DNA of 64,000 nucleotides from Acidimicrobiia bacterium (lineage in GTDB: Bacteria > Actinomycetota > Acidimicrobiia > IMCC26256 > PALSA-610), in contig JAOSJK010000012.1 of NCBI GenBank assembly GCA_027494135.1, forward strand, positions 982,795-1,046,794, read 5' to 3'. Position numbers and translations under genes: made by a program. The notes below the pieces were generated by a model. It saw nothing but the letters and a program-made list of their open reading frames with translations. It did no database searches and was not told the origin of the DNA. Below, piece by piece: positions 52,963 through 62,895 of this stretch. The first letter of the stretch is position 1; the number at the start of each line of letters is the position of its first letter.

Positions 52963-53845
52963 GCCCGCTCTCCGCGATCGTCGCGGCTGGGGCGCTCACC
53001 GGCACTGGGGTGTGGTTGGTGTGGACCGGCTGGTCTCCCGCTCGCCCCCGCTGCGGACCGCCCTGGCCCGCCTCGGCCAACCCCTCGTCGAGATCGAACC
53101 GGTGTCACGAGACAACCTCGATGTCCGCGTCGGGGTCTGGGCCCGGCGGATCGGCATCGTCGATCACGCCGTCGCGTCGCTGCGCGCCGACCTTCGGGTC
53201 CTGCGCCGCAGCCCGGACGAGCAAGCCGCCCTGATCGTCACCTACGCCGCCCTCGGCTTCCTGTGGGCCCCGGGTGGTGGCGGCCGGGGGCTGGCTGGTC
53301 GGGGTCCGGCTCCCCGTCGCCATCCCACTGTGGCTCGCAGCCGCCGGCGCCGGCATCGGCGTCGTCTCCAGCATCCGATCCGTGCGCACCGCCGCCGCAC
53401 AACGCCGGCAGGCGTTCTCGCATGCCTTGTCATCCTTCTGCGACATCTGCGGCATGTGCCTGGCGGCCGGCCGCGGCGTCGAGTCCTCCCTCGAGACGGC
53501 CGCCCACACCGGGGCGGGCTGGGCGTTTGGCGAGCTGCAGACCGCGTTGCGCACCGGGTATGTGCGGGGCGAGACCCCATGGGACGCGCTGGCCCGGCTG
53601 GGCAACGACGCCGAGCTACCGGACCTCACCGAGCTCGCCGCCGCCCTGTCCCTCGCGGGGGATCAGGGCGCCGCGGTGCGCGACACGGTCAGTTCGAAGG
53701 CCAAGGCCATCCGCGAACGGCTCACCGCCGACGCGGAGCGGTCCGCGCCAGCACCACCGAGCGCATGGGCATCCCCGCCACGTTCCTGCTGCTCGGCTTC
53801 ATCCTCTTCCTTGGCTTCCCCGCCCTCGCCGTCCTCTTCGAATAG
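52959..53845 (+). pseudogene. tadC: TadC type II secretion F-domain protein, frame interrupted about three times
   Basis: Start TTG 52959, coupled to tadB. Segments: SAIVAAGALTGTGVWLVWTGW; LRTALARLGQPLVEIEPVSRDNLDVRVGVWARR; VRLPVAIPLWLAAAGAGIGVVSSIRSVRTAA with SFCDICGMCLAAGRGVESSLETAA and ALAAALSLAGDQGAAVRDTV; and the final helices MGIPATFLLLGFILFLGFPALAVLF. Breaks near 53040, 53275 and 53750. Partner of TadB. Confidence 0.82.
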
Positions 53846-53884
53846 GAGCCCTACCCCATCCACCGACTGGAAGGAAGACACGTC

Positions 53885-54082
53885 ATGGAAGTCCTGACCC
53901 GAGTCTCGACCTGGCTACGGCTGCGCCTGGCCGAGGCCCGCGCCCGCGCCGTCGCGGAGGCCGACCGCGGCGAGATCGTCGAGAAGGTGATCATCGTCGC
54001 CGCCGCGGCGGCCATCGCCATCGCCGCCATGGCCGCCATCGCGCTGGCCGTGGACATCAAGGTCGGAGGCATCGAGCTCTGA
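53885..54082 (+). CDS. Flp-type small pilin candidate
   Basis: 65 residues: a basic amphipathic N-terminus (TWLRLRLAEARARAVAEADRG), then EIVEKVIIVAAAAAIAIAAMAAIAL, a hydrophobic helix, and a short tail. RG-EIVEK could be the prepilin cleavage site, with Glu near +4/+5 as in class III leaders. GGAAGGAAG precedes the ATG. Position between tadC and tadE fits the structural pilin. Confidence 0.7.
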   Translation: MEVLTRVSTWLRLRLAEARARAVAEADRGEIVEKVIIVAAAAAIAIAAMAAIALAVDIKVGGIEL

Positions 54083-54522
54083 TCCTGGGCCGGGCCCGCC
54101 GCCGCCGGCCACCGCGCCAGGCGAGCCGACCCGCCCGGGCTTCGCCGCGCCCCAGGACATGGAGCGACCGAGGTTCGTCGACGGTCGAGTTCGTCATCGG
54201 CACGGCCCTGATGGTGATGCTGTTGCTGGTCGTCGTGCAGTTCGCCCTCTACTTCCACCTCCGCGCCGTCGCCCACACCGCCGCCCGTCACGGACTCGAC
54301 AACGTCCGCGTCCTCGACGGCTCCACCGAAGCCGGCGTCGCCGCCACCAACGACTTCCTCGACCAGAGCGGCACCAGCCTGGAAAGGCGCGACGTGCAAG
54401 CCACCCGCACCGCCACCCTGTCATCAGTGCAGGTGTCCGGGACGGTGGTCTCGGTCATCCCCGGCCTGCGCCTACCCGTCCAAGTCACCGTCGACGCGCC
54501 CACCGAACGGGTCACACCATGA
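54079..54522 (+). CDS. TadE-like pseudopilin, start codon unclear
   Basis: TadE signature DRGSSTVEFVIGTALMVMLLLVVVQFALYFHLRAVAHTAARHG, then a soluble domain with SGTVVSVIPGLRLPVQVTVDAPTE. In this frame no ATG/GTG/TTG lies between the pilin stop and the motif; CTG 54079 overlaps the pilin stop, or an indel in the GC-rich 54085-54150 stretch hides the start (ATG 54159 is in another frame). Minor pilin of the Tad system. Confidence 0.75.
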   Translation: MILGRARRRRPPRQASRPARASPRPRTWSDRGSSTVEFVIGTALMVMLLLVVVQFALYFHLRAVAHTAARHGLDNVRVLDGSTEAGVAATNDFLDQSGTSLERRDVQATRTATLSSVQVSGTVVSVIPGLRLPVQVTVDAPTERVTP

Positions 54523-54929
54523 CCCGGCGAGCAGCCGGCGAACGCGGATCGGTCAGCGTTGAGCTGGCCATCCTCGCCCCACTCGTCGGCATCCTGCTCG
54601 CCTGTGTCGTCCTCGTCGGCCGGGTGCAGATCGCCCGCGCCGACCTGGAAGGCGCGGCACGGTCAGCGGCGCGTGACTTGTCGATCGCCCGCGACCCCAC
54701 TGCCGCGCTCGCCACCGTCCGGGAGGCCCTCGACGTGACCCTCGAGGTCGGGTCGCCGTCGTGCCGGACGGTGGTGTTCACCCCGGTCATCTCCGCCACC
54801 GAGGTGTCGGTCACCCTCACCTGCACGGTTGACCTCCAAGCCGCTGCGGTGCTGCCCGTACCGGGCACGATGAACCTGTCGGCCACGGCGACCGAGATCG
54901 TCGACGAGTACCGCGAGCGCCAACCATGA
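54519..54929 (+). CDS. TadE/TadF-like pseudopilin
   Basis: 136 residues from ATG 54519 (ATGA overlap). ERGSVSVELAILAPLVGILLACVVLVGRVQIARADLEGAARSAARDLS is a classical TadE helix; the C-terminal domain has paired Cys (SPSCRTVVF ... TLTCTVDL). Coupled to the next gene by another ATGA. Confidence 0.85.
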   Translation: MTRRAAGERGSVSVELAILAPLVGILLACVVLVGRVQIARADLEGAARSAARDLSIARDPTAALATVREALDVTLEVGSPSCRTVVFTPVISATEVSVTLTCTVDLQAAAVLPVPGTMNLSATATEIVDEYRERQP

Positions 54930-55357
54930 CCGCCGCACGCCAGCGAGCGAGGGGCCGCGACCGTGGTGAGCGCGGGTCGGCGACGGTGTGGATGATCGGC
55001 GTCACGGTTTCGTCGTTCCTGATGGTCGCGCTGGTCCTCGACGGCGGGGCGATGCTGCGGTCCCGCAGCGACGCTTTCGCCATCGCCGGCTCCGCCGCCC
55101 GCGCCGGTGCCCAACAGCTCGACGAGGACGCAGCCGTCGAGGGACTGACCGTGCTCGACCCGATCGCCGCCGAACGAGCCGCCTTGGCCCACCTCGCCGC
55201 CGAAGGTGTCACCGGGACCGTCACCGTCACCGCCGACACCGTCACCGTCACGGTCACCTCGACGGCGCGGCTCCAGATGCTGCGCCTCGTCGGCGGCGAC
55301 ACCGTCACCTTCGACGCCACCGCCACCGTCCAGGCCATCAAGGTGGGCCAGCCATGA
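54926..55357 (+). CDS. TadG-related/Flp pilus assembly protein
   Basis: 143 residues. RGERGSATVWMIGVTVSSFLMVALVLDGGAMLRSRSDAFAIAGSAARAGAQQLDE matches the N-terminal helix of TadG/Tad-like pilus proteins; the rest is beta-rich with TVTVTADTVTVTVTSTA. Overlaps neighbours on both sides (ATGA). Confidence 0.8.
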   Translation: MTAARQRARGRDRGERGSATVWMIGVTVSSFLMVALVLDGGAMLRSRSDAFAIAGSAARAGAQQLDEDAAVEGLTVLDPIAAERAALAHLAAEGVTGTVTVTADTVTVTVTSTARLQMLRLVGGDTVTFDATATVQAIKVGQP

Positions 55358-58300
55358 CCCGCCTCCGCGGCACCGCCGCCCTCGCCGTCCTCGCCGCGCT
55401 CGTCGCCGGGGTGCCGTGGGCGCTGGTGCAGTTCGGGAACTGGCCCATCCACGGTGTGCCGACCGGTGAGCAGCTCCGCGATCTTGGCGACGCCGTCGTG
55501 TCCGACACCGCTGTGTTCGCGGTGCTCACCGTCGCCGCCTGGGCGGTGTGGTCGGTGTTCCTGGCGTCGCTGCTTGTCGAGGTCGTCGCCGTGGCCCGGG
55601 GCGTCCAGGCCCCCGGCTCACCTTCGCGGGTCCGGTGCAGCGATCGGCGCGCGGTCTCGTCGCCGCCATCGTCCTCGCCCTCACCATCGCCCACAACCCC
55701 CGACCGGCCACCGCCGGCCCCCTCATCCCGACCGCCACCGCACGAGCGGCACCCGTAGCGACGGCCACCCCTCCCGCAGTCGAGCCTTCCCCGCCGCGCC
55801 GCCGGCCGCGGCTCCAACCGGCGAGCCCCGACGGCCTCGCCAAGACCGTGACCGTGCAGCGGGGCGACAGCGCGTGGTCGATCGCCGAGACCCATCTCGG
55901 CGACGGCATGCGCTGGCGGGAGCTGTGGGACGCCAACCGCGCCATCACCCAACCCGACGGGCGGGCATGGACCGACCCCCAGATCATCCGGCCCGGCTGG
56001 CAGCTGCGACTCCCCGACCGCTCGACAGCCGAGAGCGCCACCACGACCGACCGACACACCGTGGCCGCGGGCGACACGCTGTCGGGGATCGCCCAGGCGC
56101 ATCTCGGTGACCCGGCCCGCTACGTCGAGATCTTCGAGCTCAACCGTGACGTCGCCCAGCCAGACGGCCAACGGCTCACCGACCCGGACCTGATCCAGCC
56201 GGGTTGGAGCCTGCGCCTCCCCCAAGGCGGCGAACCCCCGAGCCGCCGGAGGTCGTGCCGGACCCCCAACCCGACCCGGCCCCGGCCGCTCCCTCACCCG
56301 AGGCGTCAGCTCCGTCGCCCACCACGACACCGGCCCCGGCGCCAGCATCGACCGCCCCCACCCGACCCGAAGGCACCATGGACGCTCGGGGCACCGCTAG
56401 GGAGAACAGCAGCGCCGCAGGCGGAGACTCCTCGACACCCGCACTGGCTGGCATCGCGAGTGCCCTGGTACTGGCCACGGGGCTGGCGGCGCGCATCGCG
56501 TTCCTGCGCCGCCGTCGCGCCGTCCGAGGAACCCGCCACCACCCGCTGCGGGCCGGGGGCGAGCAGGTCATCGATGCCGTCGTCGCCGCCGCCGATGTGC
56601 CCCTCGTCCGCTGGGCCGGCCAACACCTCGCCCGTCTCATCGCCAACCTCGACCGCCGCCACGTCACGGGCGCGCCGGTCGCCGTCGAGTTGAGTGACAC
56701 CGCGGGCATCGAGCTGCTCTGGGACACACCGCAACCCGATGCCGTCGCGCCGTGGACCGCGGCCGACGGCGGGTGGGCGTGGCGACTCCCCTACGACCCT
56801 GACGCCCCCGTTCCTGCCAACGAGCTCCCCGCCGCCATCCCCGCGCTCATCACCATCGGCCAGCGCGACGGCCGCCAGCTCATGGTCGACCTCGAGGCCT
56901 ACGGGACCGTCACGGTGACCGGCGACCCCGAGCGCGTCGACGCGTTCCTGCGAGCAACCGCCGTGGAGCTGGCCACCAACCAGGACCTCGCTGACGCGTT
57001 CGTGTACGCCGTCGGCCTCGACCCCGGCATCACCCACCTCGATCGTCTGTGTGCCGCCGGCATAGTCGATGCCATCCACCGCCTCGACACGGTCCGCCAA
57101 TCGGTGGCCGCCGCGCTCACCGCCGATCGCGTCGACGGGACCTTCGCGGGCGCGCCGGATCCACGACACCGATCGACGCGACCATCGTCGTCGCCCACCC
57201 AGGATCGGACCAGGACCTCGCCAATCTCCGGAGCGCGGCGCCGCCTCGGCATGGCGTGGCCGTCCTCGCCTCGGCCGCCAACGTCGAGGCCGACGCACCC
57301 GCTCACATCGCCCTGCTGGGCGACGGCTCCGCTCGCCTCGACCCGCTCGGCATCGAGTTCACGCCGGTGGTGCTCCCCGAAGCGACGGCAGGCTTGCTCG
57401 AGGCCGCGCTCGGATCGCTCGAGGACCTCGAGGCAACCAGGGCCGACTTCACTGAAGCGCACCGGCCGGACGAACCGCGTGCCGACGCTGCAGCGGCAAG
57501 CGCCGATCTCACCGGGCCGAGCGGGAACGGCCACCACCCCCTTCGCGACGGGCTTCCGGCCCCGATACCACCGGGTCCAACGACCGGTATCGAGGAGCAG
57601 CTCCTCCTTACCCCCGCCGAAGACGACGGCCTCGCCTTGGACGAGCCCGCGATGGTCGTCGAGGTGCTCGGCACCCCCACGGTGCCGGACCGTCCCGGCC
57701 TTGGGCGGCGTGAGCTGATCCTCACCGTGCTGCTCGCCTGCCGGGCCGGACCGGTCGCAGCCAGCGCCGTGCAGGACGCCCTCTGGGGAGGCAAGCCGGT
57801 CGAGTCCAAGACCGTGTGGAACGTGATCGGCGCGACGCGACGCGCGCTCGGCGACCTCCCCGACGGCACCCCCGTCATGCCTCCCGCCGACCGTGCACGG
57901 GGAACGCTTCAGCTTGCGCCCGGGGTCGTCACCGACCTCGCTCAGCTGCGCGGCCTGGTCGAGCGCGCCGAGACAGCCTCGTCATCCGAGGCCATCGGGC
58001 TGCTGCGCGAGGCGCTCGAGTTCGTGACCGGACCCCCATTCGACGCGGCTGGCTACGACTGGGCCCACCGCGACCAGGACGTCGCCGAGGCCTCCACGCT
58101 CATCGAGCAGGCAGCCGTGTCTCTCGCCGACCTCGCGCTTGCCAGCGGCCAGGTCGACGTCGCACGCGACGGCCTCACCCGGGGCCTGCGCGGCCTTCCC
58201 GGAAACGAGGAGCTGTACCGCTCCCGCCTGCGGGTCGAGCACCGCGCCGGCAACCTCGCTGGCGTGCGGGCGGCTTACGACGAGCTCGTCACATACCTCG

Positions 58301-58374
58301 CCGATCTCGAGACCGAACCCTCGCCAGCCACGACCGCCCTGTACCACGACCTGATCCAACCAGCGCGCCGCTGA
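55354..58374 (+). pseudogene. Large membrane protein with two LysM domains and a C-terminal BTAD regulator domain, frame interrupted about three times
   Basis: Reconstructed length about 1,000 residues. N-terminal membrane segments (GTAALAVLAALVAGVPWALVQFG, VFAVLTVAAWAVWSVFLASLL) are followed by a Pro-rich linker, LysM 1 (TVTVQRGDSAWSIAETHLGDGMRW) and LysM 2 (HTVAAGDTLSGIAQAHLGDPARY). Then come a helix (LAGIASALVLATGLAARIAFL), a large soluble domain, a winged helix (VVEVLGTPTVPDRPGLGRRELILTVLL ... WNVIGATRRALGDLP) and a BTAD helical domain. Breaks near 55615, 56240 and 57160. Such proteins terminate actinobacterial Tad loci; role unknown. Confidence 0.78.
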
Positions 58375-58558
58375 GCTTCACTTCAGATCGCGCCTCCGAA
58401 CGCTGGAGCGCTTCTCATCCCGAGCCTGTCCGGTTCACGTCCCGCGTCCGAGACGCGCCGAGCTCGCGAAGGTTGACCCCGGACTCTCTTGCCGTCATGT
58501 AGTTGGGGCCGAACTTTACAAGCCGCTCGCTCGCGGCCCGGATGGGTGGAAGTAGTAG

Positions 58559-60136
58559 TCACTGCTGCTCGAACACGGAGCGCGCGTCGAGGGACGACCA
58601 CTGCCGTGTCGGATCGGGACGCATCAGGCCATGGGCAAGCGGCTGCATCGTCGTGGTGTAGATCCGTGAGGATCCACTCGGATCACTCTCCAGCGTGGTG
58701 CCAACAAACTCGTCAGGACACGCGACGCCGGGCGCCAGTTCGAGCACCGCGATCGCGTCGCCCGCAAGATCGAGGAGGACACCGTCCTCGTACCAGGCGA
58801 CGATCTTGCCCGTGCGCGTTGCAGAGACCGATCCGTCGGTGTGAACCCAACCCATGTGCCAGTTCCCCCGGTCGTCGTAGACCGTGTCCCCGCCCACGCT
58901 GACGTGAAGACAGACACCGGCCTGATCGTGGAGAAGGCCGCGCCGGAAGGGCACCTCCGCCTGGCTACCACCGAGCGCCTGCTCGAGTCGGTCACCGAAC
59001 TGCAGTACAGCTCGGTGGCGCACGCTTGCTCGTCGGAGCTGCCATGGAACGATGTACGTTGTCGTCGCGATCGGGTCGAGCGCGAGGCCGGCGGGACCCG
59101 TTATGGCCCGCACGACAGTCGAGTGGGCTGGCGGACTGGGGATATCAGCGAACTGGCGACCCTCGACCCCGTGCAGCCGAGCCGTGATCTCCACGGGCCG
59201 CACCAGACCGACGCTCTCCCAGAGCCAACCGAGATAGAGCATCGCCGTGTTCAGCACGCGTGCGATGTTCACAGGTGAAAGGCCCTCTTCGAATCCGCGG
59301 ATGCGCGCCGCGACTGCCGCTGCACCGTCGCGAAAGACGCGTACCTCGTGACCCGGCTCGTCGGGCGCGGTGCCGAGATCGAGCGCGTGGAATCCGTCGA
59401 CCCAACGTTGCAGTGATGACAACGCCGGTGTCAGATCACCGAGGAACCAGTTGTTGATGTAGGTGGCCATCTCGGGCGGCGGCTGGAAGTCGCCGACAGT
59501 CGCGGTACGCATGTCGACGACGTCGCCGAGCGGCTCCTCTGGGAGTGCCGAGACAATCAGCCACATGTCGTCGGTCGGTGGCGTCAGCGGCAGACCGTGC
59601 GTGGCCCACACGTCGGGTCTCCGATCACGCGCTCGCAACGCGATCGCGTACGCATCGCGTACCTGCTGCTCGGTCATCGGCATGGTCCGCGTTCCGCTGC
59701 GCACGTGATGGCGGCGGTCGCCGTAGGCCTCGACCATGTACGGGCCCAGAGGTGACGGAAGAACGTCGACCACGAGGACGTGGCCGCCGGAGACATCCAC
59801 GGTCGTGAGCTGGCACAGGAGCGGAGGCTGAATCCCAACACGGGTGATGTCCTCGAGACGACCTATCGCTCCCCTTTCCGTGAGCGGCGTGATCGCCACC
59901 GGGACCGGCCAATCAGAGCCCGAGTCCTCCTCGATCCCGTAGATCACGGATCCACCGCCACCGTTGCCCATCCCGGACAGGTCCTTCAACACCTCCAAGC
60001 GCTCTGCCCGTGTGACGATGTGGAGCTCACGCTTGTACTCGATCGACGCCGACTCTGGGACGCCGGCCGAGACCAGCGATTGGAGCGCCTCGACTGTCTC
60101 GAAGCGAGAGCCCGCGCTGGCTCCGCTGAACGTCAT
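58559..60136 (-). CDS. AlbA_2/Schlafen-like domain protein downstream of Qat genes
   Basis: 525 residues from ATG 60136, overlapping the upstream stop by one base. Residues 15-160 match the AlbA_2 (Schlafen AlbA) nucleic-acid-binding domain: SASIEYKRELHIVTRAERLEVLKDLSGMGNGGGGSVIYGIEED and LVVDVLPSPLGPYMV ... YGDRRHHVRSGTRTMPMTEQQV. The C-terminal two-thirds is not recognised. The domain is common in defence islands. Last gene of the minus-strand qat operon, so possibly an accessory effector or regulator. Confidence 0.78.
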   Translation of the reverse strand: MTFSGASAGSRFETVEALQSLVSAGVPESASIEYKRELHIVTRAERLEVLKDLSGMGNGGGGSVIYGIEEDSGSDWPVPVAITPLTERGAIGRLEDITRVGIQPPLLCQLTTVDVSGGHVLVVDVLPSPLGPYMVEAYGDRRHHVRSGTRTMPMTEQQVRDAYAIALRARDRRPDVWATHGLPLTPPTDDMWLIVSALPEEPLGDVVDMRTATVGDFQPPPEMATYINNWFLGDLTPALSSLQRWVDGFHALDLGTAPDEPGHEVRVFRDGAAAVAARIRGFEEGLSPVNIARVLNTAMLYLGWLWESVGLVRPVEITARLHGVEGRQFADIPSPPAHSTVVRAITGPAGLALDPIATTTYIVPWQLRRASVRHRAVLQFGDRLEQALGGSQAEVPFRRGLLHDQAGVCLHVSVGGDTVYDDRGNWHMGWVHTDGSVSATRTGKIVAWYEDGVLLDLAGDAIAVLELAPGVACPDEFVGTTLESDPSGSSRIYTTTMQPLAHGLMRPDPTRQWSSLDARSVFEQQ

Positions 60137-60771
60137 CAGCTCTCCAGCTCCCAGACGGCCACCTCGACTCCGACGGTGTCGTCGACACACACGCGCAGAT
60201 CCTGGATCCGATGGTCAGCCGGAGCGTGCGCCGCACCGCCAAGAAGCGGCCACAAGGCATCGATGGTTGGCTTCACTGGGCCCTCGAAGCCGAACACGAT
60301 TCCATCGGTTTCAGGTCCGAGCGTGATCGAACAGCCGCAGGGAGCGTCACCCCCGACAGGCTCGTGACCCTCGAGTTCGACAAGCCTCTCGACACTGCGG
60401 ACCGACCGGCGGGGAGCACTCGCGAGGTGAACCCTGACCGCTGGCGCGGGCGCCGGCGGGACAGCTGCTTCTCCGATCTCAACCCCGGGCACCGGACCCA
60501 CTTCCACCGTCGCCCAGACGGACCGAAGGAGGCTCCGATCCGCACCAACCACACCGAGAACCGGGTCAACGAGGTTGTCGAGGTCGAATCGATTCCCATA
60601 GCGCCGCCACGACGACACGACGAAGCGAAGACGGGGCGTCGTGAGCTCAACAAGGCCGCAGCCACTCACGGCATCCCGCCATTCGCGCTCACTCCGGGAA
60701 AGGAGAAGCGCGGGCTCACCCGACACGAACGCGCTCGCATCGCTGGGCTCGGCAGTCATCTCAGGGACCAT
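60136..60771 (-). CDS. Unknown protein between qatD and the AlbA_2 gene
   Basis: 211 residues from ATG 60771 (ATG 60759 and TTG 60819 are alternatives; none has a clear ribosome site). RYGNRFDLDNLVDPVLGVVG recalls the DLDN motif of RusA-type resolvases, but the usual Lys and second Asp are absent, so this is weak. The C-terminal half has CGCSITLGPETDGIVFGFEGPVKPTIDALWPLLG. Same strand as qatD, within 100 bases; likely co-transcribed. Confidence 0.6.
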   Translation of the reverse strand: MVPEMTAEPSDASAFVSGEPALLLSRSEREWRDAVSGCGLVELTTPRLRFVVSSWRRYGNRFDLDNLVDPVLGVVGADRSLLRSVWATVEVGPVPGVEIGEAAVPPAPAPAVRVHLASAPRRSVRSVERLVELEGHEPVGGDAPCGCSITLGPETDGIVFGFEGPVKPTIDALWPLLGGAAHAPADHRIQDLRVCVDDTVGVEVAVWELES

Positions 60772-60842
60772 CCGGTCGACGGGCCACCGACGTGGTGTCG
60801 CGGTCGCTCGGATCCGCAAAGCCCCTCGTCGGCCGCGCGCTG

Positions 60843-61616
60843 TCAGTCATTGGTCGGCACCGTCGCGAGCCGATGGCCGATCGCCCTCGGCACTAGGCGC
60901 CCGCAATGTGTCTCGTGCACCAGCGTCGCCATGTTCCTCCACAGCTGACGTCGAACCTCGTCTGCCGGCAACCCATGGTGGGCAGCTATCGTCGCTTCTA
61001 CGGCCTCGACGTTGCCCGGACGCTGTGGGCGCGATCTGCGGTCGCCGAATGGATGATCGGTCTCGGTCAACAGTCGTTGGAGAGGAACATGCGATAGGAG
61101 ATCGTTCTTGCTCACGCCCGCCTGGTTGACCGAGAAGTAGCACCCGAGAGCAACCGCGCGTGCGGTCTCGTGCTCGTCGCCCAGCCACCAGTGCAGCACT
61201 GCGCCCACAATCGGCCTCGCCTCCAGCTCATCGAGCAGCGCCGTGGTTGCTCCCGCGCTGTGCAGGCTGGTGATGCGCGGGAGTGACTGAAGCACCTCGA
61301 GCGCGCCGCGAAGGGTCGCGCGCTGGCGATCGGGATTCGCGCGAGCGCCATCGAGACCGACTTCACCGGCGAAGCACGTCGTCTCGAGCAACTCGCCGAA
61401 GCGGGTTGGGGAGAACTGCTTCTGCGACGAGGCCAACCCAGGATGGCAGCCGACGCCCCACACGGCTAGCTCGTCGTTTCGCTGCAGCGCCGTCGCAGCC
61501 TCATCGAGTGAGCGGGTCACAGCGAACACGACTGCGTTCAGGGCATCGATCTCCGCCGGTGGGATCGTTGCTTCCACGTGCGCGTGAAGATCGAGCGGAG
61601 GAAGCGGCAACGTCAC
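60843..61616 (-). CDS. qatD: QatD, TatD-family nuclease of the Qat anti-phage system
   Basis: 257 residues. TIM-barrel metal-dependent hydrolase of the TatD family: PLDLHAHVE (HxH), CFAGEVGLDG (Glu), SLHSAGATT (His), VLHWWLGDE, and LTETDHPFGDR (Asp). ATG 61616 overlaps the qatC stop. In the Qat system (QatA ATPase, QatB, QatC QueC-like, QatD TatD) this is the nuclease component. Confidence 0.87.
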   Translation of the reverse strand: MTLPLPPLDLHAHVEATIPPAEIDALNAVVFAVTRSLDEAATALQRNDELAVWGVGCHPGLASSQKQFSPTRFGELLETTCFAGEVGLDGARANPDRQRATLRGALEVLQSLPRITSLHSAGATTALLDELEARPIVGAVLHWWLGDEHETARAVALGCYFSVNQAGVSKNDLLSHVPLQRLLTETDHPFGDRRSRPQRPGNVEAVEATIAAHHGLPADEVRRQLWRNMATLVHETHCGRLVPRAIGHRLATVPTND

Positions 61617-62895
61617 ACGACCAACGCCAGTTCGCGCATTGTCCGTTGAATCAGGTCCAGTGCATCCCGGCCCCGATACGAGTCAGGCAGCGTCATCGAC
61701 GAAACGTCGCGGTCGTCCACGCCACGCTCGACGAACTCCTGGACGGCGCGCACCATCGACTTGTCGGCGAGGTAGTTGCGAAGGTCGTCGCGATTGAGCG
61801 AGTCGAGGTACGAGGTGCCATCCACAAGCCCACACGCAGCGAACGCCGAGCGGCGGACGAGGCAGCCGAAGCAGACCCCGCAGTGCTGTGTCACGGGAAG
61901 GCGGAAGCTTCGATGGCCGGTGTGTGCACACGAGTGACTGGCCGTGAGGAAGTCCGCCGCTGCCTGCTCGCCGACGAGCTCGGCCGCGAGTCGGAACATC
62001 TCCCCCTTCGTCATCCTCTCGAAGGGGTTCCGGATCACGGCATGCACGCCGATCTCGCCGAGAAGCTCGCTGAGCCCAGCCAGGAACGTGGGATGCGTTG
62101 TGGCGTCGAGACGCTCCCGCGCTGGTCGGCACCGAGCGGGGGGTTGAGAGAGGCGAAGCCGTTCTCCGGTATCCAGAGCTCCACACCGTCAACGGACGCG
62201 ACGGCGAGACCAAGAGACAGGAAGAGCAGCGATCGGCTGCGCGTCGTGAACTCGTTCGGGAACGGCCGTCCATCGACACGTCGACGTCCACGGCCGAGGC
62301 GGATCTGGTGATGGAGCTGATCCCCGCCGGGCAGCAGCCGGTCAACTGCCTTCGCCACCGCGCCCTGGATGGGTGACAGGTTCGTGGCACTGACATGTGA
62401 CACGAGTGCGTACGAGCCGCCGTCCAGCTCCTCGCGGCAGATCAGTGCACCGATCGCCGAGTCGGCGCCACCACTCAGGAGTACGACACGCTCGTTGTGC
62501 TGAGCAACGGGCGCGACACGTTCCTTCGGTGATCGGCTCTTCAGGAACCGCAGCGTCCAGTCGTCGCCGCTGAGGAACCCGAGAAGCGACGCGAGCCGAT
62601 CCCTGATCGAATCCCAGGGCGCCGCATCGACCACGGGAGTCGTGAGCTGGATCTCCCGACTTGACCAGTTCGAGCCTGCCAACCGGCGAGGCGTCGAGCG
62701 GTCCGCCGCGAGCACACCGGCAGCAAGTCGCACCAGCTCGATGTTCAGTCTGGGAACCGGGCCGAGGTCGCCGAGTGAGGGTCCCAGCCGAGTTACGAAG
62801 GTGTCACGGTCGTCCTTCGCCCATAGGAACGTCTCGGCCGCATCGGCCGCGGTCACTCGGGTACCCAGCGAGAGACGAAGGCGATACTGGGGCAC
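61613..62895 (-). pseudogene. qatC: QatC, QueC-like PP-loop protein of the Qat system, frame interrupted once
   Basis: GTG 62895 overlaps the qatB stop (TAGTG). N-terminal YRLRLSLG ... AETFLWAKDDRDTF, then the PP-loop ERVVLLSGGADSAIGALIC, LSHVS-type ATNLSPIQGAV, FTTRSRSLLFLSLGLAVASVDGVELWIPENGFASLNPPLG. An indel near 62130 leads into LDATTHPTFLAGLSELLGEIGVHAVIRNPFERMTKGEM, HCGVCFGCLVRRSAF (Zn/Cys motif) and the C-terminus. About 425 residues. Order and homology to QueC identify QatC. Confidence 0.87.
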
